A stretch of 64,000 nt of DNA from contig CM030851.1 of the NCBI GenBank assembly GCA_018105865.1, forward strand, positions 6,783,328 to 6,847,327, in the 5' to 3' direction. Shown in pieces: positions 11,246 through 22,640 of this stretch; position 1 is the stretch's first letter, and each line of letters opens with the position of its first letter. The position numbers and the translations under genes are program-made. Under the pieces are notes generated by a model. That model was not told the DNA's origin and ran no database searches. It worked only from the letters and a program-made list of their open reading frames with translations. Source of the stretch: Metaphire vulgaris. Lineage: Eukaryota; Annelida; Clitellata; Crassiclitellata; Megascolecidae.

Positions 11246-11625
11246 CCCCACCGAAAGTACAGGTCTAGTACAGAGCGTCCCTAGTCTTGTGGTGCCTTGA
11301 CATTTCAAGTCTTCAAAATTATTTAGATTATATATTATATTAGATTATATATTTACTCCTAAAATTAACAAAAACCTACAAGAAAATCTCGAAAATCAAA
11401 CGGATATGCTTCTCACCAATCCAAAGACCACCAAAGCACGGCATATGAACACTCTAAATGAGTCCGTTGCACCAAACATACACATAAACAAACGAACCTT
11501 ACAATGCAAATGTAATATCTGTTGACTGAAGTTGGGACCAGCCAAATAATTTTGAAGACTTGAAACGGCACCACAAGGCTGGAGGCGCTGTACAAGACCT
11601 GTACTTTCGGTGGAGACCGCAATCC
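11246..11625. repeat. Inverted repeat upstream of UBXN6
   Basis: About 80 bp at 11246-11326 (including ccgaaagtacaggtct and tttcaagtcttcaaaatta) recur in inverted orientation at about 11543-11625 with scattered mismatches, around a 216-bp spacer. It lies 200-580 bp upstream of the UBXN6 start codon. It may be a decayed palindromic TE or a small foldback. No TSD was found. Confidence 0.65.
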
Positions 11626-12467
11626 CAATGCTTATCAAAATTACTATGTACACACAGACTTTGCTGCTGTAGAAGGACTGACAAACATACTGATCAGACG
11701 TATAGAATTTGCAGTCACGGTGGCTATAGCCGTATCAACAACAGCTAGCCAATTTCAAATCAATATTTGTCAGAATCATAAACATTTTAATTATCAGTAT
11801 GTTAGCAATTTGACACAATGCGGACAGATGTAGCTGCTTAAAAAGAAAGAACTCTATAGTGTATGTATAGCTATTTTAATATGCAACATATGATAGGATG
11901 ATGTAACTGCGCATAAATATATCGTTACGTAAGCTACAGTTATATCAACACGCAAACACTCATCAAAGACCGAGAAAGTTCTTTTTAAATATATATAAAA
12001 TACAGTAAAACGCAGCCGCTGAGGAATAAAATGGCGCTATACAAAATAACGATTAGTTGCTCATTAAATATAAATCATCTCAAAATAACAAAACACCTTA
12101 GTTCGAATTCACTTTCTTACTTCTAAAATTCTAATTCTTTATTAACTGATGTAAGAAACCAAGAAATAAATTTTATTAAGGAATTAAATTATGAAAATGT
12201 TAACTATCGCAAAATGTTATGAATGTTTCTATTTATTTTCAAGGTTTGACTAAGCTACAAAATCTATTTACATAAGTATGATCGTAGCGTAAGAACTCGT
12301 CAGTGAACAGCACGCGAAGCAAGTGACAGCATTATAACACTACCAACCGTTCAATGTTCTTCAGGACAGTCGGGAAATAGTGGACAGAAATAGCGAAAAG
12401 CTTGTTAGGGTGAATTTTTAGATCAAATGCGAGAGAAAAAGTCAATACGTTAATTAACAGGAATTTA
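11626..12467. other. Unassigned AT-rich intergenic sequence
   Basis: No coding, RNA or TE signal that I can support between the UBXN6 upstream region and the 3' tail of the LINE. Confidence 0.5.
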
Positions 12468-12641
12468 AGTAAAGTAAAGTAAAGTAAAATCTCGTGGATT
12501 TCTATAGCGCCTTGGAAAGCAGCACAACAGTAGCTGCTTATTCTTAGGCGCTCAGCCTCTCTTAAAATAGCTATAGGAAAGGTGTGGGATCAGCCAGGCA
12601 ATGGTCAATATCCGAAGGGCAGTGAGGCTAGGTTGTTACAG

Positions 12642-13091
12642 CTATGGCGGAAATGATTTCAGAAACAGGAAGGATTTAAGCTTAGACCTGAAGACTTGAG
12701 GAGATAGTGCGGGAATTATAGGAAATGAGGAATCAGATTTTATTGTTTTAAAGTGTCCAAGTGTGCGAAGGGAAGCTGGGATCGAGTTCCAGAGTTCAGG
12801 TGCAGCATATGAGAAGGCACGGTTGCAAATTTTCAGGGATGACTGATTTAGCGGGCGTGACAGAGTGAGATGAGATGACGAACGTGTGGGTCGAGGAGGC
12901 TGAGGGGTTAATAGTGATCTAAGGTAGACAGGTTTTGATGACTGAAGTGAGCTATGTGTAAGTGTTATTATCTTATATTGGATACGTTCTGTTATTTTAA
13001 GCCAATGTAATGATTTTAGTATGGGTGAAATATGGGAGAATTTAGGTGACATAGTAACAGCACGAGCTAAAGCATTTTGTATTGATTGCAA
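12642..13091 (-). pseudogene. LINE C-terminal domain, decayed
   Basis: The frame holds the conserved post-RT block of CR1/L2 elements: IQNALARAVTMSPKF, then PILKSLHWLKITERIQYKI and RAFSYAAPELWNSIPASLR. It lies just before the 3' tail and is out of frame with the RT core next to it. Confidence 0.8.
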
Positions 13092-13156
13092 TTTGTTGAT
13101 GGAGGCTTTGGGAAGGTTATAGTAGAGGGAGTTACAGTAATCTAATTTGGAGTGGA

Positions 13157-14221
13157 CTATAGAGGTGGCGATTGTGGACGCAGTCTTAATATCAAGACAA
13201 GGACGTAGGCGACAAAGGTCACGAATATGAATAAAGCAGGCTTTTGAAAGTTGGGAGATTTGTGATTCAAGTTTAGAAAAGAGTCAAATTTGAATCCGAG
13301 ATTTCTAGCAGTTGGAACAGGGATTATTGTGGTGTCAGGAGCCAAAACTAGTTTAGGATTGTCAATTTTTTTGAGTTGTTGGGGTAGTCCGATTAAAAGA
13401 AACTCTGTCTTAGATGGGTTGAGAGCGAGGAGATTAGATGACATCCATGCAGAGATTGACGAGAATGCAGATTCAAGCTCAATAATAGAAGCATTGAATG
13501 AAAGAGGTGAGAAGGAAAGGAATAGCTGAGTGTCATCGGCATAGAGTTGGTGGTTTAATTTGAGGGAATTAATTAGAGATGAAAGTGGTGTGGTGTAAAG
13601 GCTGAACAGTACAGGCCCGAGAACAGATCCTTGAGGCACTCCATAATCTATAATATGAGAAAGAGAAATTTGGCCAAGACAGGACACTTGAAAAGACCGA
13701 GATTTGAGATAAGATGCAAACCAGTTGTGAGCTTTTTCAGATATGCCAAACCAGAGAGAGAGTCGCTCGAGCAGAATTTTGTGATCTATGGTATCAAATG
13801 CTGCAGAGAGATCAAGGAGACAAAGGCCAGTAACTTGGCGAAGACCAATTGCAGTTAAGAGTCTGTCATAAATGTAGGCGAGGACAGTTTCAGTTGAGTG
13901 ATGTTTAGTGTAGGCAGATTGATGAGCATTATATAGTGAGTTACTTGAAAGGTGTTCATTCAGTCTGGAAAGCACAATTTTTTCAGTAAGTTTTGATAGA
14001 AGAGAAAGATTTGAGATGGGGCGATAGTTATTGAGATCTTCTCTGTCAAGACCAGGCTTTTTTAGAGAGGAGTGACAAAAGAGTTTTTGAATGCGGATGG
14101 GAAAGTGCCTGAGATAAGAGAGAGAGTTGATGATTCTAGTTATAATAGGCGTAAGCACGGTGGCACACTGTTTGAGTAAAGAGGTAGGTATGGGATCTAG
14201 ATCACATTGTTTATTTGGCAA
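13157..14221 (-). pseudogene. LINE reverse-transcriptase core, decayed
   Basis: RT motifs appear in order: NYRPISNLSLLSKLTEK (finger), LLDLSAAFDTIDH (motif A with catalytic Asp), GVPQGSVLGPVLF (motif B) and YADDTQLF (motif C with the two catalytic Asp). The last about 50 residues look like frame-shifted sequence. All catalytic residues are still present, but the frame breaks on both sides. Confidence 0.9.
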
Positions 14222-14249
14222 GGATAGTAGAAGTTTGGATACCTCTTCT

Positions 14250-14739
14250 TCAGTTGTAGGAGTGAAGCTGGATAAATTGCATGGAGGTTGTGGGGAGGAG
14301 GATAATGAGGAGAGGTGGTTTGAGTAATAGTGAAAGACTTGAGGACACTGCGATCTTGGAAATTTTTACAGAGAAGAACTTAGCAAAAAGATTCAGCAAG
14401 TTCTGACAGGGAAATGGATTGAGGGGAGAGGTTTGAGTCTTTGCGATGGAAAAGATCATTTACAGTTTTCCAGAGCTTACGTGGATTTGAGCTATTTGTT
14501 GAAATGATGTTAGAATAGTACTTCTTTTTGGCAGATGTAAGGAGATTATGATAGCGGTTGGTGGTGGAACGAAGATTTAAAAGGTCAGATGGAGAATGTG
14601 TTTTATGGTAGGTTCGCTCAAGACGTCTGCGAAAATGACTTGAAAGCATGAATGAAAGAGTTATACCAGGGTTTGCTGTTATGAGACGAAAAGGTCTAGT
14701 GATGATAGGAGCATGTTTATTGAGAAGACCAGAAAGCAC
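14250..14739 (-). pseudogene. LINE linker between endonuclease and RT, two frames
   Basis: Two overlapping frames (14380-14739 and 14250-14459) read like the basic linker of CR1/L2 ORF2: RRLERTYHKTHSPSDLLN, then KKKYYSNIISTNSSNPRKLW and FFSVKISKI. The frame change between them is a decay lesion. Confidence 0.7.
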
Positions 14740-14756
14740 AGAATTGTATTTATCGA

Positions 14757-15188
14757 TCAGTGATGACAGGGTAGTAGGGTGTTAGTAATTAGGTCAGATG
14801 ACTTAATGTTATCACAGAACAAGGCAATGTCAATTTTGTTGAGACAACGGAATGAGTAGGTGCCACGAGGTGGAGGAGTTGGTGAGCAGATACTTAAAAT
14901 GGTGAAGATGGGAAAATGATCAGATGGAGAGACTTGACTAATTGCTGAGATTGGAGATAATGATGAAGAAGATGACGTGATAAGTAGATCTAAAGTGTGT
15001 CCAAAAGTGTGAGTTGGAAGAGATATGTGTTGCGTGAGGTTTGTCTGTGTGAGCAGCTGCATGAATTGGGTAGAGTTAGGATCATCACTCTTGTCCACGT
15101 GTAAATTAAAGTCGCCAGTAATTAAGAATTCGTGTGGAGTTGTAGCTGCAGAGCCCAAAAAAGAGGTAAATTCATCAAGGAATGTCAC
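14757..15188 (-). pseudogene. LINE apurinic-like endonuclease, C-terminal half
   Basis: GDFNLHVDKSDDPNS, THTFGHTLDLLIT and SPSDHFPIF are the GDFN, LDL and SDH signatures of the LINE AP-like endonuclease. The first half of the domain, with the catalytic Glu, is absent. Confidence 0.85.
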
Positions 15189-15536
15189 TTAATTAAGGAC
15201 CGAAGATTTTCCGTAAATGGCTGAAGAGAGATAGAAGGCATGAGGTAGAAGATGGAATTAAGTGACAGAATGGGGGAGGAGGTAGAAGAGACGAACCGCA
15301 CAGCAAGGTGTTTTTTAAGGAAAAACTACTAGGGGGGCCGATGAAAAACTTTTAAAATTCCGGATGAAAACTAATTTTGGCACTTCCCGATTTTAGTTTA
15401 TTAATTGATCGATTGATTGAAATTTATTTATTTCAACCCAACTTATGACGTACATAGACCTACATTTACCGTTAGTAACAATCCAGAATACTGAGATCCA
15501 GTGAAGTAGCGAGTCTCGCAGCGGGGCGAACCGCTT

Positions 15537-16200
15537 TTACCCTCTTTTTCCTGTTATGACTACATTTTCCAATCCATCCTTTCTAATTAGATGTCCGAAA
15601 AATTCCAACTGCCGCTTTCTTATGGTTTGTAGCAATTTTCTTTTTACACCAAAGGCTTTTGATGCTCCCTCATTGGCTATGTTTTCTGTCCATGAAATTT
15701 TTTGCGTGGGCCTACGTCTGAGAAACCACATCTCTGCAGCAGTTTCCTTTTTGTTGATTTTGTCAATGTCCATGTTTCTGACCCGTACATCAGAACTGCC
15801 CAAACAGTTTTGAAGAATTTTGAGCCGTGTTGTTGTAATGTTTTTATTTGTGAGGGTCTTTTTAAGTATGCGTGAAGGCTGTCTTCGCCATTCCTATTCT
15901 GGTTTCAATGTCCTTTTCACTTCTTCCATCGCTTGTGAAAATGCTTCTTAGATATTTGAACTTTGTTACCTGTTTTATTTCTATCCCCCTATATATATTG
16001 TAGTCTGCACTTAGGAATTTCTTTTTTATTATTACCATACAGAACGTCTTTTTGTATTTATTCTTAGTCCTTTCTTTTCACTCTCTTCTGCCACTCTGTC
16101 TATTGACCGTTGCAGTTTTCTTTCTGTGTCTGCCATTAGTGTGGTGTCATCTGCGTATCGTTCATTTCTCATTCCTCAGTTAGATTAACACAAGGAGTCG
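15537..16200 (-). pseudogene. RTE-like LINE tail
   Basis: The minus frame 15803-15537 reads KKETAAEMWFLRR, then KISWTENIANE and RKRQLEFFGHLIRKDGLENV. This is the classic C-terminal tail of RTE/endonuclease-RT elements. Weaker RT-derived sequence with stops continues to about 16200. Confidence 0.75.
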
Positions 16201-16483
16201 TTACAAAAGCTAAAATATATACTAAACAGTGTTAGCCCAATAAAGAAAAACTAGGAATAAACTCTAGGGGGCCTTTTTTATGAATGACGGACCGCCATAA
16301 TTAGGCCTACTGTGGGGACCAAGAAAACAACTGGGGGCGGCCCACGTAGTTTACATGTTAAAAAACACCATTAGCTATAGGTTATATGACTGCTTCAGAC
16401 TTTTCATACCCTGCCTGGTGTGTAGGCTATTCCTATCTCTGCTGTGCTGGTCGTAGTACCGGTAATCCAATCTCTTCTTTGTG

Positions 16484-16511
16484 TGTGTGTGTGTGTGTGT
16501 GCGCGCGCGCG
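16484..16511. repeat. (GT)n/(GC)n microsatellite
   Basis: A gtgtgt run passing into gcgcgcgcgc. This is a potential Z-DNA-forming tract. Confidence 0.9.
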
Positions 16512-16849
16512 CCATGTTTTGCAGGTGTAGGCTACACATCCCTCAGACCCCAACCAGGAATCAGAGCTGACTGGTCCTTGCATCACAGACTCATATTTTA
16601 ATCTACAGTGTACAGTGTACACTACAGTGTGCGGCTGTGCGCCCGAGCATGATTCTGTGCGTCAGTTCGAAAGACACTGTTTCTCTTAAAAGACTGACTG
16701 CCAATGCATAAGAGAGAAAACTCGGAATAACCACTAGGGGGGCCTTTTTATGAAAGGGGGGCCGCAATAATTACTGCGGGGGCCAGGAAAACTACTAGGG
16801 GGGCCGCGGCCCCCGCAGTTAACATGTTAAAAAACACCGTGCCGCACAG

Positions 16850-17491
16850 AAAAAACTGCATCATGATGATTGGACCTTGGAATAAATTAATCCATCGTTG
16901 TTGTTTTAATCGGCAGCATTCGGGAGAAAGGCAGATGCTTTGCGTCTAAAAAGGTTCACAGTTCACGTGCGTGACATGATCTTTGGAAAAGCGACTGTAG
17001 ATGAAGACAAGAGACCTCACATCTGAGCACATTCATTACGGATTCATGGCTCGGATACTTCAAATTAATTATTTTCCCAGCTGTCTTCACGCTGCTCTAC
17101 TTTTGCTACACACTGCCCAGCAGCCTATCCAATCAAGCGATAATAAATACACAACCTGAGAGCCGCAAAACAGCCGCACATACACAAACACACACACGAA
17201 TACACAAACACACGCACGCACAGTGAATGATGTCGCCACGAACGCGTCCTACCATGGCCATCCCATAGCCTGACCTTCACAAGGTGGCACCGCAGCGCCT
17301 TGGAATTTTGAAGAAAACCTTAAATGGTTAATGGCTGCATTTAGGATATACAGGTCAAGCTTCAGAGGTACGCCAAATTTCATGCATTTTGACCAAGAGA
17401 TTATGAAAATATTTACAATGAAATTATATATAATTATAAGCTATATATATATATATATATAATATATATATATATAAATATTAAAATCATA
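16850..17491. other. Unassigned intergenic sequence with CA and TA tracts
   Basis: No gene signal. It contains an acac-rich tract at about 17175-17220 and a (TA)n tract at about 17440-17478, just before the Helitron-like element. Confidence 0.5.
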
Positions 17492-17957
17492 TCTGTATGT
17501 CTCTCTGTCTGTTACCTTCAAGCGTTCTGATTGGTTGACTATTGGTAGACGGTTTAGACCGTTTAGTCCTTACGTCGCGATGCGTTGGTGGACGATGTTC
17601 GAAGACGACGTTGCTATTGGTAACAATTGTTCGTAGAACCGGTTTAGTCGAGTCATTGCAGCGTCAGAGGGCTGGGCGTGCGACGACGTTGCTATTGGTA
17701 ACAATTGTTCGCAGCCTGAGGTAGTTGCAACGTACATTTTAACGTACACAAAAATACATGTACAGCGTCACAAATGGCCACAGTTGCGTGATTTTAACGT
17801 ACATATGCCTAATTATTACGTGGCGCAGAGCTTGGCTAGGTGGCGATCATTGAAATGTTGTTCAGCATGAATTCAATGATTGGGTATTAGGTATAGGTAT
17901 TGGATTAGTATTATCCTGCACTGCGAGCGAAGCGAGCGCGAGCGAGCATGTTTCTAG
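17492..17957 (+). mobile_element. Non-autonomous Helitron-like element, family A
   Basis: It starts TCTGTATGTCTCTCTG and ends in a GC-rich gcgagcgaagcgagc-type stem followed by CTAG. It lies between an A and a T, as Helitrons do, with no TSD. A 34-bp block (acgacgttgctattggtaac onward) is repeated inside at about 17603 and 17683. Relatives with the same ends lie at 27434-27840 and 56793-57168. Confidence 0.7.
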
Positions 17958-18279
17958 TATATATATACGGTGTTACGTGCTACGTTTTGTAACTGCAATA
18001 ATATTACGCTATACAAATCTGCATAAATAAAAATGTAAATCCCCATGGCTAATCTAGGGACAAGCACCTCAAGAAAGCTCAACCTAAAAATAACACCGAC
18101 CAATCACAGGACACCAATCGGCCAAGTGAAATCTGAATATTCACAATCATTAGCATTAGCATACACTTCTACACTTGCCAACGTGGTCGGTTTAAGCAGA
18201 TAAGCAGATAGAAAAGATTAGTTATATAAAAATATTAAATATATCAAAACTGGATGTTAACCCGTTAAAAATAACGACT
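17958..18279. other. Unassigned spacer
   Basis: No feature I can support. Confidence 0.4.
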
Positions 18280-18709
18280 CTAGCGGGGTCTAAGGCCCTC
18301 TTGAGTTTGCGACACCTTTTCGGCCTGAAGAAATCCCTTTGTCCCAAATCCAACCCCCGTGCAGGCAGTTAGAGGGCGTAGATCGGAGGTGGGAAGGGGG
18401 TTTTGGAAGAAGGGAAGAAATTTGTATGGGTTTTGGAGTTGGGATTGTGGAGTTAGGGGCCGTCCATTTAGTACGTACGCACCGGCATTTCCGTCCCTGA
18501 AGGTGGACATGCTTAAGGACTCTATGTAAGGCTTCCAAATGCATGTTGTGATGAACCCGTAAACCGATACGAAAGGCAAATGCCCAGAGTTGTGGTCTTG
18601 AAGCATATTCGGCCTCAAAGTATTTAGTAAATTCTTTAGTTCTTGGATCGGAAACTCCTGCACACAAGAACTGTTGCAACTTCAGTTCAAATGTAGGCTT
18701 GTCTCGCAT
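18280..18709 (-). pseudogene. Transposase fragment, probably MULE-like
   Basis: The minus frame from 18709 reads RTKEFTKYFEAEYASRP, then LWAFAFRIGLRVHHNMHLEA and LHRVLKHVHLQG. The pattern of Y/F-rich residues, R-xx-W, N-MHLEA-H and LK--LQG matches the segment after the catalytic core in Mutator-like and related zinc-binding (SWIM) transposases of invertebrates, as I recall them. The frame then degenerates. It is a relic with no catalytic triad visible. The family call is from memory and moderate. Confidence 0.45.
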
Positions 18710-19445
18710 GGTTAGTATCTTTGTAGACGTTGACTTTCAGTTCCAGGTCCCCGAAATTTTCTTCGGGTTGCGATACCAAGACCTCAACACGGCCACGCAT
18801 CCAGATTCCAGAATATGCAAAGTCGCTTATTACTTTATTATTTAAACGCGTCTCTGATTGGTTCGCTTGTTATTATTCTCAAAAATTGGTCGGTTCCGTT
18901 TTCAGGTTGAGCTTCCTTGAGGTGCTTGTATCTAGGGCAGTTTTTCACCGATTGCTTTGAAACTTTTACACAACCTTCCAGTCGAATATATACGAGCATG
19001 GTGCTACGTGTAAAAACCTGTTCTTTGGTCAAAAACGGAGATTTCAACGAAAACCGGGTTTTTAAAAAGCGCCACCTGTGGAATTAAGCTGAGTCGAATT
19101 ACGACTTATAATAGTCGGCATTGGCAGAGGCATATAGCGTCCCAATGGCTACTATGGCTTTAGCCATGGGCGGCACACAGGGCCATCTTCTGACTTTTGG
19201 ACGCCCTCGGCAGATTTGAATTTTCGCCCATTCACAGAAATCGATTACGCTAACACACGGCACCATGAGGATCAAGGAAAATTGAAAACATGCAGATATG
19301 CTCTGTGACTCTATCTATGCTCAGTGTTCATATTTGATTTGAGCATGTCAGAAATTTTGGGCATTTTCATCAATAACTCCTTTTCGGACATCTCCTTTTT
19401 CTGTTGTTTAGCGTGTCTTTTAGCTCTATTAACCTTCTTATAATA

Positions 19446-19759
19446 CTAGAACTCGAAGGCTCGCTTCGCTCGCGCGAGCTTCGCTCGCATGAGGCTCGCT
19501 TCGCTCGCTGCGAGCTTCGCTTCGCGTCGCTTCGCTTCGCTCGAGGCAACGACCAATCCAATTCCAATTCCAGAACGACCAATCAGAACGCTCACTCAGC
19601 CAACCAATCAGAACGCTTGAAGGTAACCAATCAGAACGCTCACACAGCCAACCAATCAGAACTCTCACACAGCCAAACAATCAGAACGCTCGAACGCAAC
19701 CAATCAGAACGCTCACACAGCCAACCAATCAGAACGCTCGAAGGCAACAGACATACAGA
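19446..19759 (-). mobile_element. Non-autonomous Helitron-like element, family B
   Basis: On the minus strand it starts TCTGTATGTCTGTTGCC and ends CGAGTTCTAG, with the GC-rich gctcgcttcgctcgc stem before the end and an A/T insertion context. The body is a tandem repeat of about 25 bp carrying ccaatcagaacgct. A sister copy is at 45862-46154 on the plus strand. Confidence 0.7.
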
Positions 19760-20044
19760 TAACGATTTTAATGTTATAGATGGAATACCCGACATTTTTA
19801 TCTTAATTTTCTGCAAAGAATGCAATGCACTATTATAAACAAATTGTGATAAATTGCAAATGATTTGAAAGAATAGATAGAACTGCAAAATGGCAAAATC
19901 TAAACAACAGTATGATCTTTAAAAAGTTGACTGAATTTAAATTTAACTGAGAAGCATAATAACTTGAATTTAAGTTTAAATTTTGCAGTAGACCTACATT
20001 CACTCCATATAGGCCCTAGGGCTTATATTAAAATGATTAGTGCT

Positions 20045-20323
20045 TAGGCCCGCCCGAAGTGGGGGTGCAGCTGCACCCCCTGGAAAAATGTAGGGTGCAA
20101 TGCACCCTCTGGAAAGATGATGGCCTGCACCCCCTCCTCACCCCCTGTATCCTGAAATACAGGGGGTGCAGAGTGTGCAGAGGACTTTTTTGCTTGTCAA
20201 GCTATTTTTGAGGTAAAATTGAGCGTTGATTACCTTTTTTTGCTTGTCAAAGGATTTGAAAGAGAAAAATTTAACTTCGAAAAAATCTGCACCCCTTAAC
20301 CAAAATTCGTTCCGACGGCCCTG
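20045..20323. mobile_element. hAT-like MITE (279 bp)
   Basis: A perfect 8-bp TSD ttagtgct flanks it (20037-20044 and 20324-20331). The right end is the hAT-like cagggccgtcgg (inverted); the left end is a decayed taggcccgcccg. The interior has the gtgcaccccct-rich sequence common in such MITEs. Confidence 0.72.
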
Positions 20324-20331
20324 TTAGTGCT

Positions 20332-21580
20332 CTATCTAATTTAGTTTACAATATGTTTACAGGGTCGCGGCATGTTACATAGCCGCTAAAGGGAATCGTA
20401 AAGCTCGAAAAATTTGGAAAACCCTGGCCTATAGTGCTTTTAAAAATTAATCTTATTTCGCAATAACGCAAGGAAAGCGCATTCCGGCCATTTTGCTCTG
20501 AAACTCCAATAACAATAGGAAATCTCTTTATTAGCAGTAGCCTACAGGTACAAATTCAGCTGGCGGTTAAGCGATTTTGCCATACTCATAGGAGTTTTAG
20601 GACGCGTAATAAAGGTATGTTTCTGGCAAAATTTTAAATTGATTTTCAAGAAATTTTAATGTCTATTTCTCTAATTTTGTCCTATTTGGCAAAAATATAA
20701 ATAATTCTGCGGTAATATATTTGCCATATTTTCATTCGAATCGAATCAGAGCTTCTGTTTTGCCATTTATTCAAAACTCAGAAGACTCTTTCAACTAACG
20801 TTCGCCAGATGGCCAAATGCATTTTTTTATTGCATGCTATGATAAGGGTCGCGGCACGTTACAAAACCGCTGAAGTGGTCCGTGGTTCCAAATTATCTGG
20901 GAAACCCTACCGTAAGACGATATTTCACATAACAAATAGCAAGTATGTTAAACAAAGAAAGTACCCATTAATGTCTATGTGTTATGACAAACAAGATTAA
21001 AATTACGACAAAAAACAGTGCTCATGTCAGTGACGTCATGCATTATTTATGCCAAGAATAGCAAAGGAAATAAAATATTATTAAGTTAAATTCATTCATT
21101 CATTATTCTATTAAAAAAACGCCTCTCAAAAAAATTTTTGTCCCGTTTTATTTCGCCCCTAATTTTTTTCGCCCCTAGCTAGACAGTGCCTAGACTGCCT
21201 AAGCCTTAAGGTGGCCCTGGCGGTACACATGATGGGGCGGCAAATTTAGGAAGCGACTTTTTGATTGTGGGGTTGTTGAGGAGTTTTGGCGAAGGCGAAG
21301 GGGTTGCGGCCAAATGAAGAAGGGGCGGCAAATTCAGCGGCGACGACCTTTCTTTGCTTGTCAGGTATAATAAAAGCAAATTGGGGCGGCATTTTTTCCA
21401 AGAGCCATGGGCAGCATGGGTGCACGCTACGCCACTGGGCATTGGTTGACTTTGACGTTTGCGACAGCTAAATAAGTAAATGTGTTCATCACAAATACAT
21501 CAGTTTAATCATGAATTTCATAATTTTGCGATGAAACATAGCGGTTTTAGTGCGGAAAATCACTTGTTTCTTATTTCAAA
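20332..21580. other. Unassigned intergenic sequence
   Basis: No coding signal. A diverged direct repeat (gggtcgcggca-gttaca-a-ccgct) occurs at about 20362 and 20848. A hAT-like right end (gctacgccactg) at about 21427 has no partner that I could find. Confidence 0.45.
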
Positions 21581-21717
21581 CGCACTATTTATCGCCGATT
21601 AACCGCCCACTCGCCTCATAGCCGACGCACTATTTATCGTCGATTAACCGCCCACTCGCCTCATAGCCGACGCACTATTTATCACCGATTAACCGCCCAC
21701 TCACCACATAGCCTACG
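21581..21717. repeat. 45-bp tandem repeat, three copies
   Basis: Units starting cgcactatttatcg at 21581, 21626 and 21671 with an exact 45-bp period and a few substitutions. Confidence 0.9.
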
Positions 21718-21984
21718 CCAGTGGTTCCCAACCGGTGGTACATGTACCCCTAGGGTACATCAGCTGTTGCCAGGGGGTACACTAAAATTGCTAAAATAGT
21801 AAATAATTTGTTTGGAAATTCGTTTAAAAATGTTAAATATTGCCAACTCTACGGCAGCTCAATATAACGGCCGGCTGAATAACAGATATGAGGCTACAAA
21901 TGAAAGCGCTATAATAATGCGCATGTACTGATGCGTATTAATGATCACATGCACAATCAATGACTTCCGTTTCTGATAGCACGT

Positions 21985-22640
21985 GTTAAGTGAACTTATC
22001 ATCATCATCATTAACCGTGGGCTCAGCGTCCGTTGGTGTCTGATGCAATCATTACAGTTTTGCCCAAATCTTTTCTTTTGGCAGCAACATGAAATAGTTC
22101 TTGCAGACATTTTCCACACCAATCACAAATGTCATCACACCATTCCCTGCATGGCCTTCCTTTCTTGTTGGAACCGTCCATTATTCCAAGCATCATAGTC
22201 TTAATCTTTCTATCATTTTTCATACGACAAATATGTCCAAAGAGACGCAATTTCCTCTGTATAACTTTTTGCATCAAGGTTTCTTTTGGCTGGATTTTCT
22301 TGTATTGTTCCTCGTTGCTGATATTTTCAACCCATCCAATTCTGAGAATTTTCTATAGCATTTTCTTTTAAATGCTAAAATTCTTCTATCCAATTCTTTT
22401 TTGATGGTCCAAGTCTCGCAACCATGCAAGAAGCTGCTGAAAATACATGCTTCAAAAATCTTTGTTTTTTTTTTATTCTGAGACTTATTGCTTTGCTCTT
22501 CCAGACAATGTCCATTGCCTTCAGATCTCCTAAGGATTTCGCTGATCTTATTGTTACTTCTTTCTTGCAGTCCAGGTCATGTGTCAGGTTGCTTCCAAGG
22601 TAAGTGAAATTTTCCACATTTTCCAATTAGAATTCTCAAA
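21985..22640 (-). pseudogene. LINE reverse-transcriptase C-terminal debris
   Basis: Two minus frames belong together: 22626-22375 (VENFTYLGSNLTHDLDCKKE, then RSAKSLGDLKAMDIVWKSK) and 22277-22023 (KVIQRKLRLFGHICRMKND, then KKGRPCREWCDDI). These are the post-RT YLGS and RKLRLFGH / GRP-W blocks of RTE/craniofacial-type endonuclease-RT elements, separated by frameshifts. Confidence 0.75.

Larger units (their letters stand above)
12468..15303 (-). mobile_element. CR1/L2-like non-LTR retrotransposon, 5'-truncated and decayed
   Basis: Read on the minus strand, the order is endonuclease C-terminal half (15188-14757), linker (14739-14250), reverse transcriptase (14221-13157) and C-terminal domain (13091-12642). 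The 3' end is a short tandem repeat of tttac at 12488-12468, a tail type typical of CR1/L2-group LINEs. The coding parts are in different frames with stops between them, so it is inactive. The N-terminal half of the endonuclease is missing where the 15304-16841 element begins. Confidence 0.85.
15304..16841. mobile_element. hAT-type element of 1.5 kb with nested debris
   Basis: The ends are caaggtgttttttaa and, inverted, cacggtgttttttaa, with a perfect 8-bp TSD ccgcacag (15296-15303 and 16842-16849). Inside, a block of about 125 bp beginning ctaggggggcc and ending at gttaaaaaacacc occurs twice (about 16245-16372 and 16715-16841), so the 3' end is duplicated. An RTE-like LINE tail lies at 15537-16200. 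No intact transposase was found. Confidence 0.75.

Noticed and set aside
21719..21985. hAT-like end cagtggttcccaaccggtgg
   Set aside because: No matching inverted end or TSD found; perhaps truncated by the LINE debris that follows.
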